Shown: positions 14,779 to 23,993, counted from the stretch's first letter. The stretch is 64,000 nucleotides of DNA from an uncultured Anaerolineae bacterium (GCA_937943625.1 CALEAD010000006.1:16663-80662), one strand, 5' to 3'. Program-made: numbers and translations. The notes: generated by a model from the letters alone, not told the origin.

Positions 14779-15533
14779 TATGGTATGCTCCTCGAATAAT
14801 TTTTGTCACGTTTGACGTCGCTGAGTGCAGCAAATAAATCTGTTTCCCATTCATGCCCGTTTACCGATACTTGTGGCCGGGCCAGGCGAAAGAGTTCATG
14901 ACAGGCCATCTTTTGCGCTTTGCTTTCCGGGTCGCCCTGGAAGGGCGGGTTCTGGCTCTGGTGCTGCTGCGCGGCGCGCACTTTTTGCACCAGGTAGTTG
15001 CCCACGTCAATGAAGGCGACCGGCCCACCAACTGCCTCCGCCGGCGGCGGGACGCCACAACCTTGCCAGGTAGCCTCTGAAGGGGCGATGTAGTAGAGGC
15101 GCAACGGCCGTTCCACTTCCTGTGCGTATTGGTCAAAGGCAACCGTCACCCAGCGGTGAATGGCCAGGTGGTCAGGATGGCCAGAAATGCCGTCCGGACC
15201 AAAGGTGACAACGACATCAGGCGACGATTTGCGCATCAAAGCTAGCAGGCGAGCCGCACCAACGTTGTCTGGGATGTCGGCCAATGTGCCATCCACATAG
15301 TCCAGAAAGGTGAGATACTGCACGCCCAGTTCAGCACAAGCGCGACGCAGTTCAGCTTCACGCAGTACGGCCGTTTCTGTTGCGCTCTTGCCGGGAATCC
15401 CCCGTTCGCCGCGCGTGGCCGTTACCAGATGAATCAGCTTGCCTTCAGCGACCGCTTTAGCCAGCGTGCCACCCATAGGGAAAGTTTCATCATCGGGGTG
15501 GGCCAGGATGGTCATGAGAGTAGGAGGCGTCAT
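14778..15533 (-). CDS. PIG-L/LmbE-family N-deacetylase
   Basis: A 251-residue zinc deacetylase. The family metal motif AHPDDE is at about residues 11-16, with PDGISGHPDHLAIH providing the second HPDH at about 135-146. The family includes MshB, Mca and BshB, which act on low-molecular-weight thiols and their conjugates (known). The start at 15533 gives an ATGA overlap with arsR. In this operon a thiol-conjugate amidase acting with the permease is an attractive idea, but the substrate is not shown by sequence. Confidence 0.9.
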   Translation of the reverse strand: MTPPTLMTILAHPDDETFPMGGTLAKAVAEGKLIHLVTATRGERGIPGKSATETAVLREAELRRACAELGVQYLTFLDYVDGTLADIPDNVGAARLLALMRKSSPDVVVTFGPDGISGHPDHLAIHRWVTVAFDQYAQEVERPLRLYYIAPSEATWQGCGVPPPAEAVGGPVAFIDVGNYLVQKVRAAQQHQSQNPPFQGDPESKAQKMACHELFRLARPQVSVNGHEWETDLFAALSDVKRDKNYSRSIP

Positions 15534-15946
15534 ATGGTTGTGGTCTCCCACACAAAATTTGCCGCCGGATTATTACTACCCTTGGCGGCTACTTCCGGGC
15601 CACACAGGCGCGGCTGTAAAGCGGCGCGGTCTGGGTCCAGAAACGTACTCAGCCATTGATGGATCAAGGCCAACACGACCACATCCACTTGATAGTAAAT
15701 CCAACGGCCGTCTACAGAGTCACGTCGGTCTTGCACCAAACCAACCTCACGCAGCACCCGCAAGTGGTGGGAAAGGAGATTAGCGGGCAACCCCAATTCC
15801 TCGGTCAACCAGCCACTGCACGATGTCCCACGCAGCAAGGCAGCAAAAATGCGCAGGCGATTTGGATCAGCCAGTGCCTTGAGGACAGGCACAATGATCT
15901 CCGGTATGTCTACGTTATCTGCCATTTCTTTCTGCATATCTGCCAC
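15530..15946 (-). CDS. ArsR-family repressor of the deacetylase/permease operon
   Basis: A 138-residue winged-helix repressor. LKALADPNRLRIFAALL is the ArsR N-terminal helix, followed by CSGWLTEELGLPANLLSHHLRVLREVGLV (recognition helix with SHHLRVL) and the wing DGRWIYYQ. Cys residues at about 43 (TSCSG) and 114 (RLCGP) could bind a metalloid. The gene heads the operon, and two TTCAA-N6-TTGAA inverted repeats lie just upstream, the likely operators. Confidence 0.92.
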   Translation of the reverse strand: MADMQKEMADNVDIPEIIVPVLKALADPNRLRIFAALLRGTSCSGWLTEELGLPANLLSHHLRVLREVGLVQDRRDSVDGRWIYYQVDVVVLALIHQWLSTFLDPDRAALQPRLCGPEVAAKGSNNPAANFVWETTTI

Positions 15947-15980
15947 CGAGTCAATTACCTCCGATTTATTTGGATATTAT

Positions 15981-15996
15981 TTCAACGACCATTGAA
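15981..15996. promoter_or_regulatory. Candidate ArsR operator 1 (TTCAA-N6-TTGAA)
   Basis: A perfect 5-5 inverted repeat TTCAACGACCATTGAA, 35 bp upstream of the arsR start. The spacing matches many ArsR/SmtB operators (5-6 bp arms, 6-bp spacer). The same repeat recurs at 16076. Confidence 0.55.
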
Positions 15997-16075
15997 TCAT
16001 TGTCTGAATTTTACTCTGTTACGCAGCCTAAAGTAGTGACGTTCGTCATACAAAGAGGTGAAATATGTAATAAAA

Positions 16076-16091
16076 TTCAATGGGGGTTGAA
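16076..16091. promoter_or_regulatory. Candidate ArsR operator 2 (TTCAA-N6-TTGAA)
   Basis: A second perfect copy, TTCAATGGGGGTTGAA, 95 bp from the first, in the otherwise empty 311-bp space between arsR and dtd. Two identical arms with equal spacers in one short intergenic region suggest a regulator bound at two sites. Confidence 0.5.
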
Positions 16092-16144
16092 ATATTTGGG
16101 TATAATACGGCGAAGCTACCAACTGGAAATCAGCGTCTGCCGTG

Positions 16145-16168
16145 AAAAAGGCGCTCGAGCGCCTTTTT
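16145..16168. terminator. Bidirectional rho-independent terminator
   Basis: A perfect 24-bp palindrome: AAAAAGGCGC-TCGA-GCGCCTTTTT. The GC stem with A- and T-tracts on each side can end transcription in both directions. It ends the leftward unit that includes dtd, before the arsR promoter region. Confidence 0.88.
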
Positions 16169-16257
16169 GTGCCAGCATGTGAATTTCAGCGGTCGGCGGT
16201 CCGCCGTCAACGGCCATTTTTCGAGAAGAGGGAAGCTGTATGGGGCCAGCGTTTTTC

Positions 16258-16695
16258 TCAGCGCTCCAGCAGCAGCGTCACCGGGCCGTCGTTGTGGATG
16301 GTGACGCGCATGGTTGCGCCGAAGACGCCGGTTGCCACGTTGACCCCTTGGGCACGTAACTGCTGGCAAAAGTAGTCTACTAGGGGTTCGGCAATTTCTG
16401 GGGGCGCGGCATCGGTAAAAGAGGGCCGTTTTCCCTTGCGCGCGTCTCCATACAGCGTAAACTGCGAGACAACCAATACACTGCCGCCCACATCGAGCAG
16501 GGAGCGATTCATTTTGCCTGCCTCGTCGTCAAAGATGCGCAACCCGGCTACTTTGGCGGCCAGCCAGTCCGCTTCGGCGCTGGTATCTGTGTGGGTAACG
16601 CCCAGCAGCAGCACAAAGCCATGACCAATTTCGCTGACAAGACGGCCGTTGACCGCCACACTACCATACGTGACCCGCTGCACCAAAGCACGCAT
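16258..16695 (-). CDS. dtd: D-aminoacyl-tRNA deacylase
   Basis: A 145-residue protein, the usual DTD length. It has [12 protein letters not shown] at the start, the SQFTL motif ([12 protein letters not shown] near 77-88) with the catalytic region, and the NxGPxT motif seen as [11 protein letters not shown] at the end. It removes D-amino acids mischarged on tRNA. The start at 16695 is preferred over 16698 since GGAGG is then 5 bases away; the longer upstream frame is not coding. Confidence 0.95.
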   Translation of the reverse strand: MRALVQRVTYGSVAVNGRLVSEIGHGFVLLLGVTHTDTSAEADWLAAKVAGLRIFDDEAGKMNRSLLDVGGSVLVVSQFTLYGDARKGKRPSFTDAAPPEIAEPLVDYFCQQLRAQGVNVATGVFGATMRVTIHNDGPVTLLLER

Positions 16696-16747
16696 CATTG
16701 CCTCCAACCAGGGCCTGTAACTGCTGGCGAACCATGAGACATAAAAC

Positions 16748-16790
16748 GTAAAGCGTGAGGGTGGGGCTCTGACCACATCTCACGCTTCAC
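16748..16790. repeat. GTAAAGCGTGAG inverted repeat
   Basis: GTAAAGCGTGAG (16748-16759) and CTCACGCTTCAC (16779-16790) form a near-perfect 12-bp stem with a 19-base loop between rmlA and dtd. A closely related hairpin lies at 23948-23993. Confidence 0.7.
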
Positions 16791-16821
16791 GCCTTCCGCA
16801 TCAACGCTTCACAAACCCGTT

Positions 16822-17889
16822 TCACAAAATGCCCACCTGACTGTTATCTGCCAGCGTCAGCTTGAGCGCCTTGGGGCGGATGGGAGACTTGGTAATAATG
16901 ACGTCACGGCCGATCAGGCTGTCTTGAATGCGCGCATCAATGTTGCGTATCTGGCTATTTTCCAACACCATCGAATGCTCGATTTCGCTGTTTTCGATGA
17001 TGACATTGTGCAAAATGCTGGTAAACGGCCCCACGTAGCTATTTACAATGCGCGTGTTCTCGCCAATGACCGAGGGGCCACGCACGATGCTGTTGATAAT
17101 TTCTGCACCACGCTCAATGCGCACACGCCGGTCTACGGTGCTATCACGGTCTACATACCCATTTACGGCGTATTCAATCTCTTCCAGTACCAAATCGTTT
17201 GCTTCTAGCATGTCGCCGGGGCGCCCGGTATCAATCCACCAACCGCAATGGATGTAGGGATGCACGGCATACCCCTGCTCTACCAACCATTGGATGGCGT
17301 CTGTAATCTCTAGTTCACCACGCCAGGAGGGTTTGATGGCGTTAACCGCCTCGAAGATGTGGTGGTCGAACATGTAGATACCTACCAGTGCCAGGTCACT
17401 GGGCGGATTTTTGGGCTTTTCTATCAGGCGGATGACACGGCCGTCGTCGTCCAACTCTGCCACGCCATACTGCTCCGGGTGCTCAATGCGCGTCAGCACA
17501 ATCTGGCTATTCCATTCGCTGTTGGCAAATTGCGAGATAAGGGGACTGATACCGCCCTGGATCACGTTATCGCCCAGGAACATGACAAAGCGCTCGTCGC
17601 CCAAAAAATCTTGTGAAATTTTGACGGCGTGCGCCAGACCTAACGGCGCTTCCTGGGGAATGTAGGTGATGTTGACACCCCAGCGTCCTCCTCGGCCAAC
17701 CGCTTCTTTAATCTGGTCACCGGTACTGCCAATGACAATACCAATTTCGGTAATGCCCGCGTCGCGGATGGTCTCGATGACGCGGAAGAGGACGGGCTTA
17801 TTGGCTACAGGGATAAGCTGTTTGGCGCTGGTATAGGTAAGTGGATACAGGCGAGAGCCTTTGCCCCCGCTGAGAATAAGTCCTTTCAT
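16822..17889 (-). CDS. rmlA: Glucose-1-phosphate thymidylyltransferase, long (RmlA2) type
   Basis: A 355-residue nucleotidyltransferase. GLILSGGKGSRLYPLT at residues 3-18 is the nucleotide loop; FVMFLGDNVIQGG, VGIYMFD and the WRGELEITDAIQ block follow. The extra C-terminal 100 residues form a hexapeptide-like left-handed beta helix (INSIVRGPSVIGENTRI, VIIENSEIEHSMVLENS), typical of the long archaeal/actinobacterial form. It makes dTDP-glucose for surface sugars. The start at 17889 has AAGGAG from an upstream repeat; the longer frame is just translated repeat. Confidence 0.93.
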   Translation of the reverse strand: MKGLILSGGKGSRLYPLTYTSAKQLIPVANKPVLFRVIETIRDAGITEIGIVIGSTGDQIKEAVGRGGRWGVNITYIPQEAPLGLAHAVKISQDFLGDERFVMFLGDNVIQGGISPLISQFANSEWNSQIVLTRIEHPEQYGVAELDDDGRVIRLIEKPKNPPSDLALVGIYMFDHHIFEAVNAIKPSWRGELEITDAIQWLVEQGYAVHPYIHCGWWIDTGRPGDMLEANDLVLEEIEYAVNGYVDRDSTVDRRVRIERGAEIINSIVRGPSVIGENTRIVNSYVGPFTSILHNVIIENSEIEHSMVLENSQIRNIDARIQDSLIGRDVIITKSPIRPKALKLTLADNSQVGIL

Positions 17890-17990
17890 GGCTGCTCCTT
17901 GGACAACGACCGCAAACCGCAGATCGCCGACGGTTGTAAAGGTGGCCCAGGTTGGCAAGCCTAGCAGACGCAGGTCCTGGTAACCTGGAT
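17890..17990 (-). repeat. Intergenic repeat, long form, upstream of rmlA
   Basis: On the minus strand: TTGCCAACCTGGGCCACCTT, TACAACCGTCGGCGATCTGC, GGTTTGCGGTCGTTGTCCAA then GGAG, directly before the rmlA ATG. It matches 3226-3297 and 60994-61056, so this element carries the rmlA SD. Confidence 0.8.
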
Positions 17991-18033
17991 TCCATTATCA
18001 TTCATGGTGGTCGGTATAGCCGATGCAGTCCCC

Positions 18034-18097
18034 TTCGTAAATGACCGCCGACCGCGATTTTGCCAGTGATGGGCGGTCGGCCGTCTGTGGTCTGCGG
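18034..18097. repeat. Intergenic repeat, paired inverted copies
   Basis: CGTAAATGACCGCCGACCGC at the left and GGGCGGTCGGCCGTCTGTGG with TCTGCGGTCAAA at the right form a loose inverted pair. Together with 17890-17990 it fills the 256-bp gap between rmlA and the DUF302 gene; no gene is seen. Confidence 0.7.
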
Positions 18098-18145
18098 TCA
18101 AATTTGCCAGAATGATTGAACTCACCCTGGCCTTGGTGTACCTGG

Positions 18146-18547
18146 TTACGGATTAGCGCTAAGGGCTGCGGCTACCCGTTGAAAGCGTGCTTTGGCATCG
18201 TAGGCCAGCTCGGTGAGGACGGGATGCGAGATAACGCCCAACATGACCTCAGGGTCAATCAGGCTGACGAGAATACGGCCGTCCTCCTCTTGCGCCACCG
18301 TCACATTGCAGGGCAACATCAGCCCTATCTCCGGCGCAGTTGAGAGCGCCTTGTGCGCCAGCGGCGGATTGCAGGCGCCCAAAATTTTGTAAGGGCGGAA
18401 CTCTACGTCTAGCTTTTGCTTCATTGTGGCCTTGACGTCAATTTCGGTGAGCAGGCCAAAGCCCTCTTTTTTTAGCTCGCCAATGACGTTGGCAACCGCC
18501 GTATCAAAGTCTGTTTCCAGGAAAACATTAATGCCTAACTGAGTCAT
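18146..18547 (-). CDS. DUF302-family protein
   Basis: A 133-residue protein of the DUF302 family: FDTAVANVIGELKKEGFGLLTEIDVKA near the start, YKILGACNPPLAHKAL and IGLMLPCNVTVAQ in the middle, and the end with VAAAL. The two Cys in GACNP and LPCNV are conserved in the family. Structures of the family are known but function is not. SD AAAGGAG is good. Confidence 0.88.
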   Translation of the reverse strand: MTQLGINVFLETDFDTAVANVIGELKKEGFGLLTEIDVKATMKQKLDVEFRPYKILGACNPPLAHKALSTAPEIGLMLPCNVTVAQEEDGRILVSLIDPEVMLGVISHPVLTELAYDAKARFQRVAAALSANP

Positions 18548-18594
18548 TTTTTTACTCCTTTGAGATGAGAGAGTGAAGGCTCCAGTCCTTAGTC

Positions 18595-19746
18595 TTAGTC
18601 TCCAGGCTTCACCTCTCCCTCTACTGCCAAAAAGAAACGTTCCGGGTACGGCCCCACCGGCGGGTGCTCATCGCGAATTGCCAGGTGCAGCACCGTATCC
18701 CCAGGATAGTAATAAATACCAAACCCGCGCCCAAAAACAAAGCCATCCTGTTCGGCGCGCAGTGGGCTTTGCGGCAACGGCCGTCCCCACACGTCGCGCA
18801 GTTCCGCCACCGCCTCACCTGCCTGCACCAGGTCGCCTGCCTCTTTCAGGTGCAAGGCAATGCAGGGCACAGGGGCGCGCAAGGTCATGGTGCGCCGCAC
18901 GGGAAAACCGGGGTCAACCAGCTGAATACCGCTAATCGGCTCCATTTCGCCGGCCAACATGCCTGCCCAGCGCAGCACGTTGCGCGTGCCCGCCAGCGCC
19001 GCCCGCACCATAGCGGGATCGGGCATATGGCCTGTGCCCAATTCGGCTGTAAACGCGGGAATACGCCCCACCAGCAGCGCCGCACCAGAAGTAGAACGGT
19101 GCAGGTCATTTTTAATGTACTGTTCAACGGCAAATTCGTTGATGATGGTGTGGCCATAAGCGCGCAGCATCTCATCCAGACGCGCGGCCAGCGCCTCTGC
19201 TTCTGCTTTGTTTGGCGCCGCGTTTTCGTCGGCACGGTACAGCACACGATCGCGAAAGGCAAAGGAGATAGAACCGGTCATGGCGTTGTGGTAATCAATC
19301 AGGTAATCGGCCGTTTCCTGAATGAGCGCGAACAGGTGTTTGTAGGCTACTTCCAGCGAGGAAGGCGGCCGTTTTTCTGGGTCGCGTTGTGCCGCTTCTG
19401 GTTTGCCATCTGGCCAGAGGCGATTGGGGTTGGTGTCTACGATGTAGGGCACGTACTTATGCACGCGCGCGCCCATCGGGCACAGGGAGGGAATAGCAAC
19501 AATTGTGCCGCGCAGATTATCTACCAATTCCTGCGTCAGCAGCTCGTATAGCACCCAGGGGCCGGCATGTTCCGTGCCGTGAATGCCCGCTGTCAGCCAG
19601 ATGCAGGGGCCGTCTACACGCGCCTGGGCAATGATGACGGGCAAGAATTCATCATGCCCCGTGGGGTGCGTCAGGGCGCTCCATTGGCCGTATTGCAATG
19701 TACCGGGTTGGGAAACGGCCGTACCGACCCTGATTTCTTGTGGCAT
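18595..19746 (-). CDS. Succinylglutamate desuccinylase/aspartoacylase-family zinc deacylase
   Basis: A 383-residue M14-like zinc hydrolase of the AstE/AspA group. The zinc site GIHGTEHAGP near residues 56-65 gives His and Glu, and DYHNAMTGS later supplies the second His. A C-terminal beta domain (LKEAGDLVQAGEAVAELRDVWG) resembles the biotinyl-like fold often fused to this group. The start at 19746 has GGAG 7 bases upstream. Position downstream of the peptide-type ABC genes suggests it deacylates or trims an imported compound (inference). Confidence 0.88.
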   Translation of the reverse strand: MPQEIRVGTAVSQPGTLQYGQWSALTHPTGHDEFLPVIIAQARVDGPCIWLTAGIHGTEHAGPWVLYELLTQELVDNLRGTIVAIPSLCPMGARVHKYVPYIVDTNPNRLWPDGKPEAAQRDPEKRPPSSLEVAYKHLFALIQETADYLIDYHNAMTGSISFAFRDRVLYRADENAAPNKAEAEALAARLDEMLRAYGHTIINEFAVEQYIKNDLHRSTSGAALLVGRIPAFTAELGTGHMPDPAMVRAALAGTRNVLRWAGMLAGEMEPISGIQLVDPGFPVRRTMTLRAPVPCIALHLKEAGDLVQAGEAVAELRDVWGRPLPQSPLRAEQDGFVFGRGFGIYYYPGDTVLHLAIRDEHPPVGPYPERFFLAVEGEVKPGD

Positions 19747-19816
19747 CCTATTTCTCCATAGTTCAAGCTGTGCTGCGAAATGCTTTGCCAACTTGTCAGC
19801 CGTCTGCGGCTTGCGG

Positions 19817-20818
19817 TCAAAAACCCTGTTTCGGCTCTACCTCATGGCAAGCCACCCAGTGATCGGGCTGCGCCTGCCGCCATTCGGGCACAACTTGGGC
19901 ACAATGCGGCTGAGCAATAGGGCAGCGCGTGTGAAAGCGGCAGCCCGGTGGCGGATTAATCGGGCTGGGCACATCCCCTTGCAGCACAATACGCTGCCGT
20001 TTGCGCGCCACCTTCGGATCGGCCACAGGCACGGCCGAAAGCAGTGCCTGCGTGTATGGGTGCAGCGGATGCTCATACAGCACATCACTGGCGGCCAGTT
20101 CCACCAATCCGCCCAGGTACATCACCGCCACCCGGTCACAAATGTGGCGCACCATGCTCAGATCATGCGCAATAAAGAGGTAGGTAAGGCCAAGTTGCGT
20201 TTGCAGGTCTTCTAACAAGTTAACAACTTGCGCCTGAATCGAAACATCTAGCGCCGCAATTGGCTCGTCACAAACAATAAAGTCAGGATTAGAGGCCAGG
20301 GCGCGGGCAATGCCAATACGCTGCCGCTGCCCGCCAGAAAATTCGTGCGGGAAGCGGTTGACATGCCGCCCACTCAGCCCCACCAGCTCTAACAACTCCT
20401 TCACACGCTCGTCACGCCGCTGCCTATCCGGTTCCAGATTGTGAATGCGCAACGGTTCCCCCACAATGGCGGAAACGGTCCAGCGCGGATTGAGCGAGGC
20501 AAAGGGGTCCTGGAAGATCATTTGCGCCTTGCGCCGCAACAGGCGCATTTGCGCGCCGCGCGCAGTTGTCACCTCAATGCCGGCAATGTTCACGCTGCCG
20601 GCGGTGGGCGGATACAGCCCCAGCATGGTACGGCCGATTGTACTTTTGCCACAACCGCTTTCGCCAACCAGCCCCAGGGTTTCGCCACGGTAGATGTCGT
20701 AGCTGACGCCATCTACGGCTTGCACGATTCCGACGGTACGCTCAAAAACAATGCCGCGCCGGATGGGGAAATGTTTTTTCAGATTCCTTACGCGCACCAG
20801 AGGTTCGTTTGTTTCCAT
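19817..20818 (-). CDS. Peptide-type ABC transporter ATPase (DppF/OppF)
   Basis: A 333-residue ATPase with Walker [10 protein letters not shown], signature [15 protein letters not shown], Walker [15 protein letters not shown] and H-loop [12 protein letters not shown]. The C-terminal oligopeptide-transporter extension has the Cys motif [14 protein letters not shown], which can bind an iron-sulfur cluster in relatives. With the D subunit, the two permeases and the lipoprotein it forms a complete importer of peptides, nickel or similar solutes. Confidence 0.95.
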   Translation of the reverse strand: METNEPLVRVRNLKKHFPIRRGIVFERTVGIVQAVDGVSYDIYRGETLGLVGESGCGKSTIGRTMLGLYPPTAGSVNIAGIEVTTARGAQMRLLRRKAQMIFQDPFASLNPRWTVSAIVGEPLRIHNLEPDRQRRDERVKELLELVGLSGRHVNRFPHEFSGGQRQRIGIARALASNPDFIVCDEPIAALDVSIQAQVVNLLEDLQTQLGLTYLFIAHDLSMVRHICDRVAVMYLGGLVELAASDVLYEHPLHPYTQALLSAVPVADPKVARKRQRIVLQGDVPSPINPPPGCRFHTRCPIAQPHCAQVVPEWRQAQPDHWVACHEVEPKQGF

Positions 20819-20838
20819 TCAGGTTCACCTTTTACGGC

Positions 20839-21837
20839 TCAGGCTCTTTCTTCGCCCGTATGCGGGTTGACGAAACAGGCAGTTTTTTGCGTGGGGGAGA
20901 CGGGTTGCAGCAACGGCCGTTCGCGCCAGCACCGGTCACGCACAAATTCGCAGCGCGGCGCAAACGGGCAGCCTGTCAACTCCAAAATCAGGTGCGGCGG
21001 CGCGCCGGGGATTGCCTTCAGACGACTCTGGCGCCGCTGGTGCACGCGCGGCAGCGCCGCCAGCAAGGCCAGCGTATACGGGTGCTGCGGACGCTCATAC
21101 AGGCTCTCCACATCCGCCTCTTCCACAATCGTGCCGCCATACATCACCAGCACGCGGTCAGCCAGCCCGGCCACCACCCCCAGGTCATGCGTAATCCAGA
21201 TCAGCGACATGCGCAGTTTGGCGCGAATCTCTTGCACCAGCTCCACAATTTGCGCCTGAATGGTTACATCTAGCGCCGTTGTCGGTTCGTCGGCAATCAG
21301 CAGCTTGGGGTTACAGGCCAACATCATGGCAATCATCACCCGCTGGCGCATCCCCCCAGAAAATTGGTGTGGGTAGTTGCCCAGGCGACTGGCTGCATCA
21401 GGAATCCCGACCAATTGCAGGAGTTCAATGGCGCGGTTGCGCGCTTCTTCGGCCGTCAGGTTAAAGTGGCGCACAAGCGCTTCGGTCAGTTGCCGTCCCA
21501 GGGTCAGCACAGGGTTGAGCGAGGTCATGGGGTCCTGGAAGATCATGCCAATATCGCGCCCGCGCACCAGCTCCAGCTCTTTCTCCGGCAATTTTAGCAA
21601 ATCTCGTTCCAGGAAAACGGCCGTACCGCTGACAATCTCCCCCGGCGGAATGGGAATCAGCCCTAAAAGAGACATCATGCACACAGACTTACCGCTGCCG
21701 CTTTCTCCTACCACCGCCACCGCCTCGCCCTCAGCAATGTGGAAAGAGATGCCATTAACGGCATAAATGGTACCCTCAGGCGTATGAAAACGCACCTGCA
21801 AATCGTGCACGTTCAGCAAAGCAGGGTCTTGTTTCAT
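20839..21837 (-). CDS. Peptide-type ABC transporter ATPase (DppD/OppD)
   Basis: A 332-residue ATPase. Walker A is GESGSGKSV, the signature [15 protein letters not shown], Walker [16 protein letters not shown]-loop [11 protein letters not shown]. The C-terminal Cys-rich end [14 protein letters not shown] is as in DppD. It lies 20 bp upstream of the F-subunit gene. Copies of the ACGGCCGT palindrome lie inside it. Confidence 0.95.
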   Translation of the reverse strand: MKQDPALLNVHDLQVRFHTPEGTIYAVNGISFHIAEGEAVAVVGESGSGKSVCMMSLLGLIPIPPGEIVSGTAVFLERDLLKLPEKELELVRGRDIGMIFQDPMTSLNPVLTLGRQLTEALVRHFNLTAEEARNRAIELLQLVGIPDAASRLGNYPHQFSGGMRQRVMIAMMLACNPKLLIADEPTTALDVTIQAQIVELVQEIRAKLRMSLIWITHDLGVVAGLADRVLVMYGGTIVEEADVESLYERPQHPYTLALLAALPRVHQRRQSRLKAIPGAPPHLILELTGCPFAPRCEFVRDRCWRERPLLQPVSPTQKTACFVNPHTGEERA

Positions 21838-21844
21838 GCGTCAC

Positions 21845-22795
21845 CTATTCGGGCCGGCTGCGCGGGTCGAGCGCATCGCGCAGGCCATCCCCCACAAAGT
21901 TAATACTCAGCACCGTTAGCAAAATCAACAGGCCGGGAAAGAACCATAGCCAGGGCGCGCCCTCGATATAATTGGTAGAGCCAGTAATCATATTGCCCCA
22001 GGTTGCGGTAGGGGGCTGCACGCCCAGGCCCAAGAAGCTGATGTATGCTTCAGAAATAATCGCGCCGGCCACCGAAAGCGTCGCCGTTACCACAATGGGC
22101 GCCACAGTATTGGGCAAAATGTGCCGGAAGATAATCTGGCTGTTGGGTGTGCCAGTGGCGCGTGCAGCGGTGATAAAGTCGTTCTCTTTCAGCGCCAGAA
22201 ATTCAGCGCGCACAATGCGCGCCAGGCGCGGCCAACTGGTCAGGCCAATGATCAGCACAATCACCACGACACTGCCGCTGTAGGTGCGCCCCAATAAGGT
22301 GATATCGGGCACTTTGCCGGTGAAATACTTGGCCATAATCAGCAGCAAAAAGAGACCAGGAATCGTCAGCACGGCCTCGGTAAAGCGCATCAGCAGACTG
22401 TCTAACAATCCTCCGTAGTAGCCGGCCAATGCGCCAATGAGAATGCCGATGACGAGCTGAACGAGAACGGCTGTGATCCCAATCAACAACGAAATCTGCC
22501 CACCGTAAATGGTGCGCGCCAAAATATCGCGGCCGATGGTGTCTGTGCCAAAGGGGTGCTCCCAGGAAGGAGGCTGCAACCGTTTAGTAGTGTCATTGTA
22601 GTTGGCATACGCCTCACTATAAACAAAGGCGCCGCCAAACGAATAGACAAACAGCAGAATCAGCAGCACCGCATTGGCCATTGCCAGCTTGTGCCGGCGA
22701 AAGCGTCGCCAGGCCATTTGCCCTGGTGATAGCGGCGGCGCTTCGACATCCCCACCTGCAAGGCCAATTCTGGCCGGAGGTTCTATCGTTGTCAT
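21845..22795 (-). CDS. Peptide-type ABC transporter permease (DppC/OppC)
   Basis: A 316-residue permease with an N-terminal helix after a cytoplasmic start, then five helices. GTDTIGRDILARTIYGGQ precedes the domain, as in DppC. The EAA loop for ATPase contact is EFLALKENDFITAARATGTPNSQIIFRHILPN. The start at 22795 is set by GGAGG 4 bases upstream. It lies 7 bp upstream of the D-ATPase. Confidence 0.95.
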   Translation of the reverse strand: MTTIEPPARIGLAGGDVEAPPLSPGQMAWRRFRRHKLAMANAVLLILLFVYSFGGAFVYSEAYANYNDTTKRLQPPSWEHPFGTDTIGRDILARTIYGGQISLLIGITAVLVQLVIGILIGALAGYYGGLLDSLLMRFTEAVLTIPGLFLLLIMAKYFTGKVPDITLLGRTYSGSVVVIVLIIGLTSWPRLARIVRAEFLALKENDFITAARATGTPNSQIIFRHILPNTVAPIVVTATLSVAGAIISEAYISFLGLGVQPPTATWGNMITGSTNYIEGAPWLWFFPGLLILLTVLSINFVGDGLRDALDPRSRPE

Positions 22796-22810
22796 TGGGC
22801 CTCCTGCGAG

Positions 22811-22895
22811 GAGTTGGTTAAGTTTGCTGGCTGGTTGGGTTTGTTGGTCAGCTAATAAACCATCCAACTAACCAACCGAACCAACCCAACCAACC
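22811..22895. repeat. Low-complexity GGTTGG/CCAACC inverted repeat
   Basis: GGTTGGGTTTGTTGG (22832-22846) faces an AACC-rich run (CCAACTAACCAACC..., 22864-22895) between the two permease genes. A related but single-sided G/T-rich tract lies at 32179-32238. Either an mRNA hairpin or simple-sequence expansion. Confidence 0.7.
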
Positions 22896-23930
22896 CTAAT
22901 CATAGCGAATTCGCGGGTCAAAGACGGCATATACAATGTCAGTGAGAATTTGCGAGAGAATCACGGCTACCGCCAGAAGAATCACAATGCCCATCACCAC
23001 CGCCCCATCCGAGCGTTCCAGGTGGTCTAAAAAGAGCCGTCCCATGCCCGGCCAGGCAAAAATACGCTCTGTAACTACTGCGCCCGCCAGCAAGAAAGGC
23101 AAATCCAGCCCTACCAGGGTAATAATCGGCAACGATGCATTGCGCAGTGCATGAACCATAATAATGGTCACTCGCCGCAGCCCTTTGGCTTTGGCCGTGC
23201 GAATGTAATCCTGGCTCATGACCTCCAACATGGCGCTGCGCACATAGCGGCTGTAGCGCGCCACATCAATAAAGGCAATGGCAAAGATGGGCAAGATCAT
23301 ATGTTTGGCGATCTGTGCGGCCGTTTTGCCCACCTGTGGGTCAAACATGCCATTTGCGGGCAGATAGGGCAAGCCCCAACGTTGAAACAGGACAGAAAAC
23401 AAGTAAATGCTCAGTAACGCGATCAGGAAAATAGGCATAGAGAAGCCCACAAACGAAAGCGTTGTGACGGCATTATCTACCCAAGAGTATTGGCGCAGTG
23501 CTGAGTATATGCCTACGCCCAGCCCCAGCACCAAGATCACAATTTGCGCCGGAATCATTAACAACAGCGTGTTGGGGATACGCTCCCAAATAATATCTAG
23601 CGCAGGCTTACCGCGTGTCAAAATCGAAATGCCAAAATCACCGCGCAGCACCCCCTTACGCCGACCCGGCGTTTCCGGCTCACCGTCTCCGTCCACGTCA
23701 ATCATCGTCCAATCATTGCCTACTAGCCAATAGACGTATTGCATGAGGATAGGCTGATCTAGCCCAAGCTGGCGCGCTAACCGCTCCCGATCTTCGGGGC
23801 GCGTCGGGTTGCGCCCACCCATCATGGTCAGCGGATCGCCGATATTGTTCAATAGCACAAACAAAATCAGGCTGACAACAAAAAGAAGCGGAATAGATTG
23901 TAAAAGCCGCCGGATGACGTAGCGAGTCAT
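22896..23930 (-). CDS. Peptide-type ABC transporter permease (DppB/OppB)
   Basis: A 344-residue permease starting TRYVIRRLLQSIPLLFVVSL, the standard DppB N-terminus. The EAA loop reads EVMSQDYIRTAKAKGLRRVTI. In the first extracytoplasmic loop (about residues 80-105) there is an added segment IDVDGDGEPETPGRRKG that looks like an EF-hand calcium loop (DxDxDG). The start at 23930 has GGAGG 6 bases away; the longer frame would run into the intergenic hairpin. Confidence 0.95.
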   Translation of the reverse strand: MTRYVIRRLLQSIPLLFVVSLILFVLLNNIGDPLTMMGGRNPTRPEDRERLARQLGLDQPILMQYVYWLVGNDWTMIDVDGDGEPETPGRRKGVLRGDFGISILTRGKPALDIIWERIPNTLLLMIPAQIVILVLGLGVGIYSALRQYSWVDNAVTTLSFVGFSMPIFLIALLSIYLFSVLFQRWGLPYLPANGMFDPQVGKTAAQIAKHMILPIFAIAFIDVARYSRYVRSAMLEVMSQDYIRTAKAKGLRRVTIIMVHALRNASLPIITLVGLDLPFLLAGAVVTERIFAWPGMGRLFLDHLERSDGAVVMGIVILLAVAVILSQILTDIVYAVFDPRIRYD

Positions 23931-23947
23931 GGGCTGCCTCCTGAGGT

Positions 23948-23993
23948 GTAAAGCGTGAAGCGCGATCAAATAGCTCCACGTTTCACGCTTTAC
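23948..23993. repeat. GTAAAGCGTGAA inverted repeat
   Basis: A perfect 12-bp inverted repeat, GTAAAGCGTGAA (23948-23959) and TTCACGCTTTAC (23982-23993), between dppA- and dppB-type genes. Same family as 16748-16790. Confidence 0.8.

Noticed and set aside
16087..16107. TTGAAA followed by TATAAT as a rightward promoter
   Set aside because: Only 8 bases separate the two hexamers, and no rightward gene follows; TTGAA is better explained as an operator arm.
18664..19551. 295-codon open frame opposite the deacylase gene
   Set aside because: Antisense to a zinc deacylase with intact motifs; no recognisable domain.
22811..22895. Rho-independent terminator between the two permease genes
   Set aside because: The arms are loose GGTTGG/CCAACC repeats without a U-tract, and the operon continues directly.
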